Shown here: positions 1 through 5,998 of the stretch, piece by piece
How the letters are laid out: each line of letters starts with the position of its first letter
Numbering within the stretch: position 1 is the stretch's first letter
From: Syntrophaceae bacterium
GTDB taxonomy: Bacteria > Desulfobacterota > SM23-61
Direction: 5' to 3'
Assembly (NCBI GenBank): GCA_003154025.1
Contig: PMCE01000240.1
Location: forward strand, 8,555 to 14,552
DNA length: 5,998 nucleotides
Notes under the pieces: model-generated
Told to the model about the DNA's origin: nothing
Seen by the model: the letters and a program-made list of their open reading frames with translations, nothing else
Databases searched by the model: none
Translations under genes and position numbers: made by a program

Positions 1-1412
1 CGCGTCCCTTCATCCATCTCCCGCAGGTCCACCAATTTCCCCTTCCGATACTCCCCCTCGCTGTATTGGAGCAGGCTGACTTTGGGCCGTTCGATCAGGT
101 CCGGATCTTCCTGGGTCTGCACCACGATTCCCATCTCATTGGTGTTCAGCTGGACCAGCGTCCCCAGGGGGAAGATCCCGATCATGTTGATGAAGACCTT
201 CACCAGGGCGGGGTCAAAATCTTTTCCCGCACGCTCCAGCATGAGTCCCAGGATTTTCTCCGAAACATAAGGAAACTGGCGGTAAACCCGAGGCCTTACC
301 AGGGCATCGTAAAAATCGGCTATGGAAATGATCTTGCCGAAGAGGGTGATATTGCGCTTGCGCGCCAGTTTGGGATATCCGGTCAGGTCATACTTCAGAT
401 GGTGCTCGAAAGCGGCATCAATCAACCTCGCCGAAAGTTCTCCCCACTCCTTCAGGCGGATCACCATCTCCGCCCCCACCACCGGATGGGAACGGATCAT
501 GGCCCATTCCTGGGGTGAGAGCTTATCCGTCTTGTTCAGGACCTCCCGGGGAATGCTGATCTTCCCGATGTCATGGAAAAGCCCGGCCATGCCCAGGTGG
601 GACAGGTGTTTTTTGGCAATGCCGATCCGCTGGCCCAGGGAGATGGCGTAGATGGCCACGTTGACGCAGTGGTTGAAAGTGTAGTCATCGTAATTCTTGA
701 TATTCGTCAGCCCCAGGAGGGCGGATTCGTCCTGCATGATGGAATTGACCGCGCTCTGCATCAGGTGCTTGGCCTTGCGGATGTTGATCAATTTCTGGCT
801 GCGGATCCCCTCGGCCACTTCCTTGACCAGGTTGACGGTCTTGAAATAGATCTTCTTGGAATGCTGTTTCTGCTTCTCCGAGTCGATCAACAGATCCTCA
901 TCCCGCACGTATTCCAGCTTCCCCACGCTGATTCCCTGGATCCCCCGGGATTCCAGCTGGCGGTTGACATAGAGGTAGTTGCTCTCGTTGCCCTCTTCCA
1001 GGCGGGCGAGAAGGAAGACAAATTCCTTTAGGCGCGCAGCCTCCACCTCCTGGACGAATTCCACCTCCCCGATCATCCGTTTGCTCATCTCCTGGGAGAA
1101 GATCTTGAAGATCGAATACCGGTCGGCCTTCACCGGAATCCGGATGCTGTTGAAGAAGAAATTGTCCCGGACAATCCTCAAGTACAGCTGGCTTTGGGCC
1201 TGCACGAAGGGGTTGATCGTCTGGAGGGCCTCCTGAGTCAGCTTTTCGATGGTGGCGTTGTTCCGATCGTACAGGCTGGCCCCTTTCAACAGGCGGTAGA
1301 AACGGAAGATGAACTCCGTCCCCATCATCTCCGGAAGATGCTCCTGGCCCCCGGGGGGCTTTAGGTTCATCAACTCCTCTGGCCGGCTCTTTCCTCGGGT
1401 TTCGACGGGCAT
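1..1412 (-). CDS. HD-GYP domain protein, putative c-di-GMP phosphodiesterase (3' end off window)
   Basis: The minus frame is open from an ATG at 1412 to the window edge: 470 codons with no stop, so the C-terminus is missing, though probably only a little of it. Residues about 235-400 form an HD-GYP domain. H248 lies in FNHCVNVA, H280-D281 in HDIGK (280-284), H309 in HPVVG, H337-H338 in EHHLKYDLTGYP (336-347), and D366/D369 in DFYDA. Known HD-GYP enzymes hydrolyse cyclic-di-GMP in the cytoplasm with a two- or three-metal centre, and the metal ligands seem to be kept here. The usual HHExxDGxGYP loop reads HHLKYDLTGYP, so substrate handling may differ. Residues 1-235 have no receiver, PAS or membrane segment; about 34-141 resemble the N-terminus of the upstream HEAT protein. 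The start overlaps the upstream stop (TAATG), with AGAGG a few bases before it, which implies translational coupling. The domain call is firm; catalytic activity is inferred. Confidence 0.9.
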   Translation of the reverse strand, partial: MPVETRGKSRPEELMNLKPPGGQEHLPEMMGTEFIFRFYRLLKGASLYDRNNATIEKLTQEALQTINPFVQAQSQLYLRIVRDNFFFNSIRIPVKADRYSIFKIFSQEMSKRMIGEVEFVQEVEAARLKEFVFLLARLEEGNESNYLYVNRQLESRGIQGISVGKLEYVRDEDLLIDSEKQKQHSKKIYFKTVNLVKEVAEGIRSQKLINIRKAKHLMQSAVNSIMQDESALLGLTNIKNYDDYTFNHCVNVAIYAISLGQRIGIAKKHLSHLGMAGLFHDIGKISIPREVLNKTDKLSPQEWAMIRSHPVVGAEMVIRLKEWGELSARLIDAAFEHHLKYDLTGYPKLARKRNITLFGKIISIADFYDALVRPRVYRQFPYVSEKILGLMLERAGKDFDPALVKVFINMIGIFPLGTLVQLNTNEMGIVVQTQEDPDLIERPKVSLLQYSEGEYRKGKLVDLREMDEGT

Positions 1413-3193
1413 TAGAACCTCTGTTCCGAAGGCACCTTACGCCGGAGGGCCTGCTGGCAGGCTTTCCTGATCGAGGCGTATTTGGATTTCTGACCCAATT
1501 CCAAGACCGACTTGGCTTCTCGCGTGGCGATGAGGGCCAGGGCGCTGGCCGCTCCCTGTCGAAGCTCCTCTACCTTCCTTCGGCGCAACCAAGCCCTCTT
1601 CAGCAGAAGTCTCTGGAGCATGGGGATGGCGTCGTTGGATCCGGCGATCCCCATGGCATCGAAGAACGCCTTCTTCTCCGCAGCGTCCCGCCGGGTAAAA
1701 TCCTTGGATTGAATGAAATCCATCAGGTAGGGCAGACTGCTCTTTCGCCCCACCTTTCCCAGGTTGAGGGCGGCGGTGCACCGGATCCGCACGTCCCCGT
1801 CATGCAAGGCTTTGGTGAGAAGGTGGAAAGCTTTGCTTCCCCCGATAACCCCCAGGGCTTGCACCGCTTCCCGGCGCACCCGCATCTCCCTATGGGCGAC
1901 GGCCTTCTGCACGGACGGAATGGCCTGTTCCTTGCCGATCCGGCCCAGGATGTAGACCACATTCCGCACCAGGTACCAGCGCCGGTCTTCCATGAAGGGA
2001 ATGATCTGGTCGACGTGTCCCTTCCCGATTTCGCAGACGGCTTCGCAGACCGTGCGTCGCGCCTTGGGGTTCCCCAAGTCCCCCAGCACTTTCATGAGGG
2101 GCTGGAGCGATTTGGGGGTTAGCAATTTCAGGAAACCGCTCACTTCGTCCAAACGGACCCCTTCCCGCCTATCCAAGACTTTTCCGATTCTCTCGATCCG
2201 CTGGGCGTCCCCGGCGCTGTCCGCCAGTTGTTGAATGGCTGTGACCTGCCATTCCTGCAATTCGTAGGTCTTCAAAATGATGTAGACCCGACTCAAGAGG
2301 TCCGTAGCCTTCTGGAATTCTCCCAGGGTCAGGAGGGCATCCAAGAGCTTGTTGAGGATGGTGACGGCGTCCTGATAAGGCTCCGGTTTCTTCTCCAGGG
2401 CCATGATTTCAAAGAGGATGTCGACGATGTTGAACAAAAAGGTGGGAGCAGTCTCCGTCTCCACTTCCTTCCTCAGCCCTTCGATTTCCTCCGGAGTCAG
2501 GAAGTATACGTCCCGATTCGTGGCCACGGAGGGGGGACCAGAAGCCTTGACCATCGCCTCATAGTAATTAACCTCTTCCCCCGTCTCTTCATCCAGGTAG
2601 TCCGGGTCGATTTGGTGCGCCAGAGGTTCAAAAATCAGGTTCTTGCGGAACTGTTCGATGTTTTCGGGAATGATGACCGGCACCTCTTCCAGGAATTCGT
2701 CCGTAGCCTGGTAGGTGATATGGAGGAAATCCCGCTCCCAGATCAGGGTGACCAGATCGTCTTCCATCTTGCTCACTTGGTCCCCCCGCTTGATGATGTC
2801 GAGGAATCCCTGGATCTCCCACTCCTCCAGGCCTTCCAAGAAGCGGAATTCCCGCAGCCCGTCCTTGTAAAGGAAAAAAGCCAGGCTCGACTTCAGCTCT
2901 TTGTTCTCATACAGAGTCCGGCTGTTGAAGGTAAAATCGTACTCGCCGATTTTGAAGGAAAAAAGGTGGTACCGCTTCAGGAAGAACTGAAACTTGCGGA
3001 AGAGGAGGTCCCGAAAACCCACCAGGGAGGGGTTCTCGGGGGGATAGATGCGAAAAGCCTTGATGGTCTTGACGAAAATGTTCATCAAGTCCCGGGCATG
3101 GAGGAAGACTTCATCGACCTCTTCGCCCTCAAAGGAGGCTATCTCACTGCTGACCTCGAGACCCTTTTTCCCTCCTTCAAGATCTTCCGCCAT
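1412..3193 (-). CDS. HEAT-repeat protein with a conserved-looking N-terminal module, function unknown
   Basis: A 593-residue protein with no signal peptide or membrane helix, so probably cytoplasmic. Residues about 30-135 form a mixed helix/strand module (AFRIYPPENPSL near 46-57, FTFNS at 87-91, LEGLEEWEIQGFLDIIK at 119-135). Residues 170-250 are acidic and proline-rich, probably a linker. Residues 255-345 are helical and TPR-like. Residues about 353-585 are HEAT/armadillo-type repeats of about 30 residues, with recurrent patterns such as VRNVVYILGRIG (409-420), VRREAVQALGVIG (439-451) and IRCTAALNLGKVG (470-482). HEAT repeats usually bind other proteins, and no catalytic motif is visible. 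ATG at 3193 is preceded by AGGAAGAGGG, a good ribosome-binding site. The gene is first in a two-gene operon and overlaps the HD-GYP gene by one base, so a scaffold or regulator of that enzyme is the simplest inference. The repeat call is firm; the role is unknown. Confidence 0.92.
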   Translation of the reverse strand: MAEDLEGGKKGLEVSSEIASFEGEEVDEVFLHARDLMNIFVKTIKAFRIYPPENPSLVGFRDLLFRKFQFFLKRYHLFSFKIGEYDFTFNSRTLYENKELKSSLAFFLYKDGLREFRFLEGLEEWEIQGFLDIIKRGDQVSKMEDDLVTLIWERDFLHITYQATDEFLEEVPVIIPENIEQFRKNLIFEPLAHQIDPDYLDEETGEEVNYYEAMVKASGPPSVATNRDVYFLTPEEIEGLRKEVETETAPTFLFNIVDILFEIMALEKKPEPYQDAVTILNKLLDALLTLGEFQKATDLLSRVYIILKTYELQEWQVTAIQQLADSAGDAQRIERIGKVLDRREGVRLDEVSGFLKLLTPKSLQPLMKVLGDLGNPKARRTVCEAVCEIGKGHVDQIIPFMEDRRWYLVRNVVYILGRIGKEQAIPSVQKAVAHREMRVRREAVQALGVIGGSKAFHLLTKALHDGDVRIRCTAALNLGKVGRKSSLPYLMDFIQSKDFTRRDAAEKKAFFDAMGIAGSNDAIPMLQRLLLKRAWLRRRKVEELRQGAASALALIATREAKSVLELGQKSKYASIRKACQQALRRKVPSEQRF

Positions 3194-3217
3194 GCCCTCT
3201 TCCTTTTTTACTCAAGC

Positions 3218-3253
3218 TATATCTATCTTGGCGTTTTGATAGGAAGTTGTCAA
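3218..3253 (-). promoter_or_regulatory. Candidate sigma-70 promoter of the HEAT/HD-GYP operon
   Basis: On the minus strand a perfect TTGACA -35 box (3253-3248) is followed after 17 bases by CAAGAT (3230-3225), a weak -10 match with three of six consensus bases. Transcription would start near 3218, leaving a leader of about 25 nt before the ATG at 3193 that includes the ribosome-binding site. The perfect -35 box and its position support the call; the poor -10 box weakens it. Alternative -10 boxes in the AT-rich stretch just downstream would need spacers of 22 bases. Confidence 0.45.
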
Positions 3254-3314
3254 TAATTTTCCTCCCTCTCCTTCTCCCGCGGAACCACGGGGAGGAGATA
3301 CTCCGGGAAAGAAG

Positions 3315-3343
3315 TTGACCTTCCGGGACTTCAATGATAATTT
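3315..3343 (+). promoter_or_regulatory. Promoter of the tRNA-Arg gene
   Basis: TTGACC (3315-3320, five of six to consensus) and TAATTT (3338-3343) are 17 bases apart. This places the transcription start at about 3350, roughly 7 nt before the mature tRNA 5' end. Two copies of TCCGGGA (3302-3308 and 3322-3328) straddle the -35 box exactly 20 bp apart; whether they matter is unknown. Confidence 0.6.
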
Positions 3344-3356
3344 ATATATGCGAAGT

Positions 3357-3433
3357 GGGCGATTAGCTCAGATGGATAGAGCATCAGCCTCCGGAGCTGA
3401 GGGCCGTGGGTTCGAACCCCGCATCGCCCACCA
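3357..3433 (+). tRNA. tRNA-Arg(CCG), decodes CGG
   Basis: A complete cloverleaf folds by eye. The acceptor GGGCGAT (3357-3363) pairs perfectly with ATCGCCC (3423-3429). The D stem is GCTC/GAGC (3366-3369 with 3379-3382). The anticodon stem is TCAGC/GCTGA, enclosing the loop CTCCGGA (3389-3395) with anticodon CCG at 3391-3393. The variable loop has 5 nt. The T stem GTGGG/CCCGC encloses TTCGAAC (3411-3417). The discriminator base is A3430, and CCA is encoded at 3431-3433. The anticodon reads the arginine codon CGG. It is the only plus-strand gene in the window and appears to stand alone under its own promoter, divergent from the HEAT/HD-GYP operon and convergent with the SDR gene. Confidence 0.97.
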
Positions 3434-3447
3434 CCGCTCTAAAAGAC

Positions 3448-3526
3448 GCAGAGCGCATAGCGTTATGGATCAGAAACCGTAAATTTTGACCTCTTTACGC
3501 TATACCCTATGCTCTATGCCCCATGC
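3448..3526. repeat. Inverted arrays of a degenerate 7-bp repeat (consensus near GCATAGN)
   Basis: Between the tRNA and the SDR stop codon, the plus strand carries three heptamers at 3448-3468: GCAGAGC, GCATAGC, GTTATGG. The facing arm at 3499-3526, read on the minus strand, carries four: GCATGGG, GCATAGA, GCATAGG, GTATAGC. The arms can fold back on each other; 3448-3460 against 3507-3519 pairs at 11 of 13 positions across a loop of about 46 nt. A run of seven T follows at 3527-3533. The structure could therefore help end the tRNA transcript, but the hairpin is imperfect and not directly abutted to the T run in its best pairing. It looks like a REP-like intergenic element. Confidence 0.6.
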
Positions 3527-3531
3527 TTTTT

Positions 3532-4305
3532 TTATATGGCCAGGTATCCCCCGTCCACCGGGAGGATGATTCCGGTCACAAATCTGGAAGCTTCGGAGGC
3601 CAGGAATACGGTTGCGCCCTTCAATTCATCCAACTCGCCAAATCTCTTCATGGGAGTATGACTGAGGATTTTTTCGCCGTGGTTGTCCAGCACCCATTGA
3701 CTCATATCCGTAGGGAACCACCCCGGGGCAATGGCATTCACCCGAATATTATACTTTGCCCACTTGGCGGCCAGATCTTTGGTAAAAGAGATCACCGCCC
3801 CCTTGCTGGCGCTGTAGGCGATGGCGTCGGCGACTTCCGCCTCCGTGCCGACGACTCCCATGATGGAGCTAATATTGATAATGCTTCCGCCTCTCTGGCG
3901 GATCATGGCCCGGCCGGCAATCTGGGAGAACAAGAAGAGACCATTAATGTTGGTATCCATGACCTTCTGCCATCCCTCCAGGGGGTAATCCTCAGGAGTG
4001 GCCCCCCAGTTGGTCCCCGAGTTATTGACCAAAATATCCAGGCGGCCGAAGGTCCTGAGAGTTTCATCGACAACTGCCTGTATTTCCTTAGGTGATTTCA
4101 CATCGCAGGGAAGGGCCAAGGTTTTGCCCCCCAGCTTGGCCAGGTCCCCCGCCGCTTTTTGACAGGCTCGCGCTTTTCTTGAGCAGAGGATGATGTTCGC
4201 CCCTGCCTCGGCCAGCCCTTCGGCCATCTTCAACCCGATACCCTTCCCCCCGCCCGTAATGATGGCCACTTTCCCTTTCAGATCGAACATATCCTTGACA
4301 TTCAT
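3532..4305 (-). CDS. SDR-family NAD(P)-dependent oxidoreductase
   Basis: A 257-residue classical short-chain dehydrogenase/reductase, the normal length for the family. It has a Rossmann fold with the cofactor motif TGGGKGIG (17-24), D68 in the CDV segment, NNSG (94-97, where NNAG is usual), and a full catalytic set: N119, S147, Y164 and K168 (YSASK). PG at 194-195 and the C-terminal PVDGGY are also typical. Arg43 just after the second strand (CSRK) suggests a preference for NADP(H). The overall wording resembles gluconate 5-dehydrogenase-like and 3-oxoacyl-ACP-reductase-like SDRs, so the reaction is probably a reversible ketone/alcohol conversion, but the substrate cannot be read from sequence. 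ATG at 4305 has GAGGTG at 4316-4311, five bases upstream; an ATG at 4309 is in another frame. It stands alone: 172 nt separate it from the radical SAM gene, and repeat arrays lie on both sides. Confidence 0.95.
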   Translation of the reverse strand: MNVKDMFDLKGKVAIITGGGKGIGLKMAEGLAEAGANIILCSRKARACQKAAGDLAKLGGKTLALPCDVKSPKEIQAVVDETLRTFGRLDILVNNSGTNWGATPEDYPLEGWQKVMDTNINGLFLFSQIAGRAMIRQRGGSIINISSIMGVVGTEAEVADAIAYSASKGAVISFTKDLAAKWAKYNIRVNAIAPGWFPTDMSQWVLDNHGEKILSHTPMKRFGELDELKGATVFLASEASRFVTGIILPVDGGYLAI

Positions 4306-4328
4306 TCATTCACCTCAGGAGAATAATT

Positions 4329-4468
4329 GGACACGGACGAACACAGAATAACACAAAGGTCTTAGCCCGTCGTCATCTCTAGGGATTCCGGTACCTTTTA
4401 AAACCACCCTTCATATAACATCTGAGGTCTATCATCCATTTTTTCATAATTTGTGTTTATCTGTGTCC
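4329..4468. repeat. Inverted short-period (10-bp) repeat arms in the SDR upstream spacer
   Basis: The left arm (4329-4357) contains decamers in register: ACACGGACGA at 4331, ACACAGAATA at 4341, and ACACAAAGG from 4351. The right arm (4450-4468), read on the minus strand, is GGACACAGATAAACACAAA. It matches the left arm after removal of one 10-base unit, with two mismatches over 19 bp. The arms are about 92 bp apart. No T run follows either arm, so this is not a simple intrinsic terminator. The element fills much of the 172-nt spacer between the radical SAM stop and the SDR start. Confidence 0.65.
4412..4420 (-). promoter_or_regulatory. Possible extended -10 promoter element for the SDR gene
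   Basis: On the minus strand TGTTATATG (4420-4412) fits an extended -10 (TGn followed by TATATG). The upstream -35 position reads AATGGA, which is poor. If used, the leader would be about 100 nt and would carry the left repeat arm. This is the best candidate in the spacer but remains weak. Confidence 0.25.
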
Positions 4469-4477
4469 CATATAAAA

Positions 4478-5413
4478 TCAAATAAAGAGAATCTTCCTGG
4501 TTCCACTTCTCTGATCCAGGCGATGGATGCCCTCTTCCCTGGCCATGGCTAGGGCTTCCTCGTATTCCTTGGCGGTAATCCTGCGGTTCAACGGGGGATG
4601 GCCCGTGGCCTCGCCACAGGGGCGATATTGGTTCATGATGTTAACATAGGTGTCGGGCGAAACCTCCTGGGCCAGGAACCGCATGGCCTCCCGCGTGCCC
4701 GCGATTCCTTCGGGCAAAACCAGATGTCTCACCAGCAAGCCACGTTCGGCGATGGAACGAATGCCCGAAACTAGGTCCCCCGTCTGCCGGTGCATCTCTT
4801 TGATGGCCGACCGAACTCTCTCCGGGTAATCCCTAGCCCGGCAGTATTGCTCAGAAACCTCCCCGTCCATGAACTTTAGGTCGGGCATGTAAATATCAAA
4901 AACCCCGTCCAGGAGCCGGAGGGTTTCCACCGAATCATACCCGCCCGTATTGTAGACCAAAGGGACTCGCAAGCCTCCCCGGATCGCCTTGGGAAGAGCG
5001 GCCAGAATCTGCGCCACCGTATGGGAGGGAGAGACGAAATTGATGTTGTGGCATCCCCGCTCCTGTAGGTGGAGCATTATCTCAGCCAGTCGGTCGGAAG
5101 AGACTTCCTGCCCTTCCACCAAATGGCTGATCTCTAAATTCTGGCAAAAAAGGCAGAGAAGGTTACAGTGGGCAAAGAAGATCGTTCCTGATCCTCCGGT
5201 TCCGACTAAAGGGTCTTCCTCTCCGAAGTGCGGGCTGTAGCTTGAAACCACGGCTTTCAGCCCGGTTCGACAGACCCCTCTCTCATCCACTTGCCGATCT
5301 ACCCCGCATTCCCGCGGACAGAGCCGGCAGGACTTCAGCCGTTCCGAAGCTTCGGCCACACGTTGCGCCAGGAGGCCTTTTTCATGCAGCTCAAGGTAGG
5401 AGGGGCGAAACAT
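4478..5413 (-). CDS. Radical SAM protein, COG1313/PflX-like (pyruvate formate-lyase activase-related)
   Basis: A 311-residue protein. The radical SAM [4Fe-4S] motif CxxxCxxC is C83, C87 and C90 (HCNLLCLFCQN), preceded by GSGTIFF (75-80). Further family marks are YNTGGYDS (154-161), DIYMPDLKF (173-181), RHLVLPEG (229-236) and the segment around MNQYRPC (260-266). The N-terminus holds four more cysteines, C29, C32, C36 and C48 (CRLCPRECG then GVCRTG), characteristic of this family and possibly a second metal site. Radical SAM enzymes cleave S-adenosylmethionine to start radical chemistry; relatives are annotated as putative pyruvate formate-lyase activating enzymes, but the partner protein is unknown. 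No glycyl-radical enzyme gene is in view. ATG at 5413 is preceded by GGGGGA seven bases upstream. The gene lies 24 nt after the winged-helix gene, so they probably share a transcript. The family is firm; the substrate is unknown. Confidence 0.93.
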   Translation of the reverse strand: MFRPSYLELHEKGLLAQRVAEASERLKSCRLCPRECGVDRQVDERGVCRTGLKAVVSSYSPHFGEEDPLVGTGGSGTIFFAHCNLLCLFCQNLEISHLVEGQEVSSDRLAEIMLHLQERGCHNINFVSPSHTVAQILAALPKAIRGGLRVPLVYNTGGYDSVETLRLLDGVFDIYMPDLKFMDGEVSEQYCRARDYPERVRSAIKEMHRQTGDLVSGIRSIAERGLLVRHLVLPEGIAGTREAMRFLAQEVSPDTYVNIMNQYRPCGEATGHPPLNRRITAKEYEEALAMAREEGIHRLDQRSGTRKILFI

Positions 5414-5437
5414 GGTTGGGTCCCCCGACGGGGTGAT

Positions 5438-5998
5438 TCAGCTCTCTTCTTTCTGCTCCGCGGGCGGAGCGGAAGTTGAGGTTTGGGGAAAGCCCTCCTT
5501 TTCCAGGAACGGTTTTACTTTTTCAGCCATCTCGTAACGGACCGCTCTCCCCTTTCCCGAGGGGGTGAAGTAGCCCTCTTCAGCCAGCCTTCGAACCATG
5601 GCCCGGGCTTTCTTCCTCGAGACGGAAGAAGGGAAATTCAGTTCTTGCAGGGTGAAATACCCCCTTTCCCGCAGAGGGCCTATGACCCAGTTCAACCCGG
5701 CAATCGACGGCTCTCCACCTCCCGTCTGCCGGACCCGGTAGACCTTCCCATGTTTCTTCAAGGGCTCCACCAGCCCCTGGCGGACCAGGGCTTGAATCTC
5801 CGCATAGGCGTCGTCTCGGTCCACGCCGAATTTTTGGTAGTCGGCACTGCTGAAGATCCCTCCGTGAAGGCACGCATTCGCCAGTATCCGTTTCTGTCTG
5901 GGGTTCAAGGAAGAGCTTTTGAACTGTTGCAGCCAGGCAAGGGTCGCCTCGTCCTGAACGGGGGTATTCCGGAAGACGAGGCAGCAGAAATCCTCTTC
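5438..5998 (-). CDS. C-terminal part of a DNA-binding (two winged-helix) protein, 5' end off window
   Basis: The frame stays open from the TGA stop (5438-5440) to the window edge, giving 186 visible residues. A TTG at 5908 could be read as a start, but the 30 codons before it look like normal protein (FCCLVFRNTPVQDEATLAWLQQF), so the true start lies outside. Residues about 31-90 (LNPRQKRIL, SADYQKFGVDRDDAYAEIQALV, LKKHGKVYRVR) look like a winged helix. Residues 100-165 (GYFTLQELNFP, SRKKARAMVRRLAEEGYF, GRAVRYEM) look like a second one. The tail is low-complexity (Thr/Ser/Ala/Pro/Glu). The first winged helix after an FRNTP-like strand recalls the C-terminus of AlbA_2/Schlafen-type ATP-binding, RecG-like regulators. 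That assignment comes from memory of the family and needs the missing N-terminus. It is probably the upstream partner of the radical SAM gene. Confidence 0.75.
   Translation of the reverse strand, partial: EEDFCCLVFRNTPVQDEATLAWLQQFKSSSLNPRQKRILANACLHGGIFSSADYQKFGVDRDDAYAEIQALVRQGLVEPLKKHGKVYRVRQTGGGEPSIAGLNWVIGPLRERGYFTLQELNFPSSVSRKKARAMVRRLAEEGYFTPSGKGRAVRYEMAEKVKPFLEKEGFPQTSTSAPPAEQKEES

Noticed and set aside
66..1031. Plus-strand open frames of about 150 codons across the HD-GYP gene
   Set aside because: They are antisense to a frame carrying all HD-GYP motifs and have no domain or credible start context.
2228..3256. Long plus-strand open frame of 342 codons antisense to the HEAT gene
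   Set aside because: It mirrors the HEAT coding frame, its translation has no recognisable domain, and the minus-strand product has clear repeat periodicity, a ribosome-binding site and operon coupling. It is a shadow frame of a GC-rich gene.
3275..3297. Possible terminator hairpin (CTCCCG facing CGGGGAG)
   Set aside because: The stem is short and bulged, no T run follows on either strand, and it sits between two divergent promoters where a terminator is not expected.
3403..3433. tRNA 3' end as an integration (att) site
   Set aside because: No second copy of the tRNA 3' end and no integrase or phage gene was seen in the window.
3448..3526. CRISPR-like array
   Set aside because: The units are 7 bp, degenerate and without spacers, and there are no cas genes.
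4088..4309. A 73-codon minus-strand frame overlapping the SDR start
   Set aside because: It is out of frame with the SDR, whose Rossmann motif begins in the same stretch; the small product has no independent support.
5421..5432. CCCCG/CGGGG palindrome before the radical SAM start
   Set aside because: The loop would be only one base, too small to form a hairpin; it merely overlaps the G-rich ribosome-binding site.

Overview
The window is an ordinary-looking bacterial chromosomal segment. The genes are GC-rich, the spacers AT-rich, and every protein-coding gene lies on the minus strand. The only plus-strand gene is a tRNA-Arg. The style suggests an anaerobic deltaproteobacterium-type organism (Desulfobacterota). 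The clues are a PflX-like radical SAM protein, an HD-GYP protein with a long N-terminal extension next to a HEAT-repeat protein, and spacers holding short-period repeats. This placement is inference, because no marker gene is present.

Layout, left to right. Positions 1-1412 (minus) hold an HD-GYP phosphodiesterase-type gene whose 3' end runs off the window. Positions 1412-3193 (minus) hold a 593-residue HEAT-repeat protein whose stop codon overlaps the HD-GYP start codon by one base (TAATG). The two are almost certainly one transcript, and a promoter with a perfect TTGACA -35 box lies just upstream. Positions 3357-3433 (plus) hold a complete tRNA-Arg(CCG) with encoded CCA and its own promoter, divergent from the HEAT/HD-GYP operon. 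Positions 3532-4305 (minus) hold a classical SDR oxidoreductase. Positions 4478-5413 (minus) hold a COG1313/PflX-type radical SAM protein. Positions 5438-5998 (minus) hold the C-terminal part of a protein with two apparent winged-helix segments; it starts outside the window and lies 24 nt upstream of the radical SAM gene.

The most interesting reading is the HEAT/HD-GYP pair. Besides being co-transcribed, the two proteins seem to share a related N-terminal module of about 100-110 residues (a helical segment, then an FxFNS strand, then a second helical segment). One carries HEAT repeats behind it and the other an HD-GYP domain. This suggests a two-part signalling or scaffold complex linked to cyclic-di-GMP, with an undescribed shared domain.

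The spacers on both sides of the SDR gene hold inverted, short-period repeat arrays. One has a 7-bp period (3448-3526) and the other a 10-bp period (4329-4468). They look like intergenic repeat elements rather than regulatory sites of individual genes. No CRISPR array, insertion sequence, prophage or defence system was seen. I do not find a clear-cut novel system; the shared N-terminal module and the spacer repeats are the best leads.
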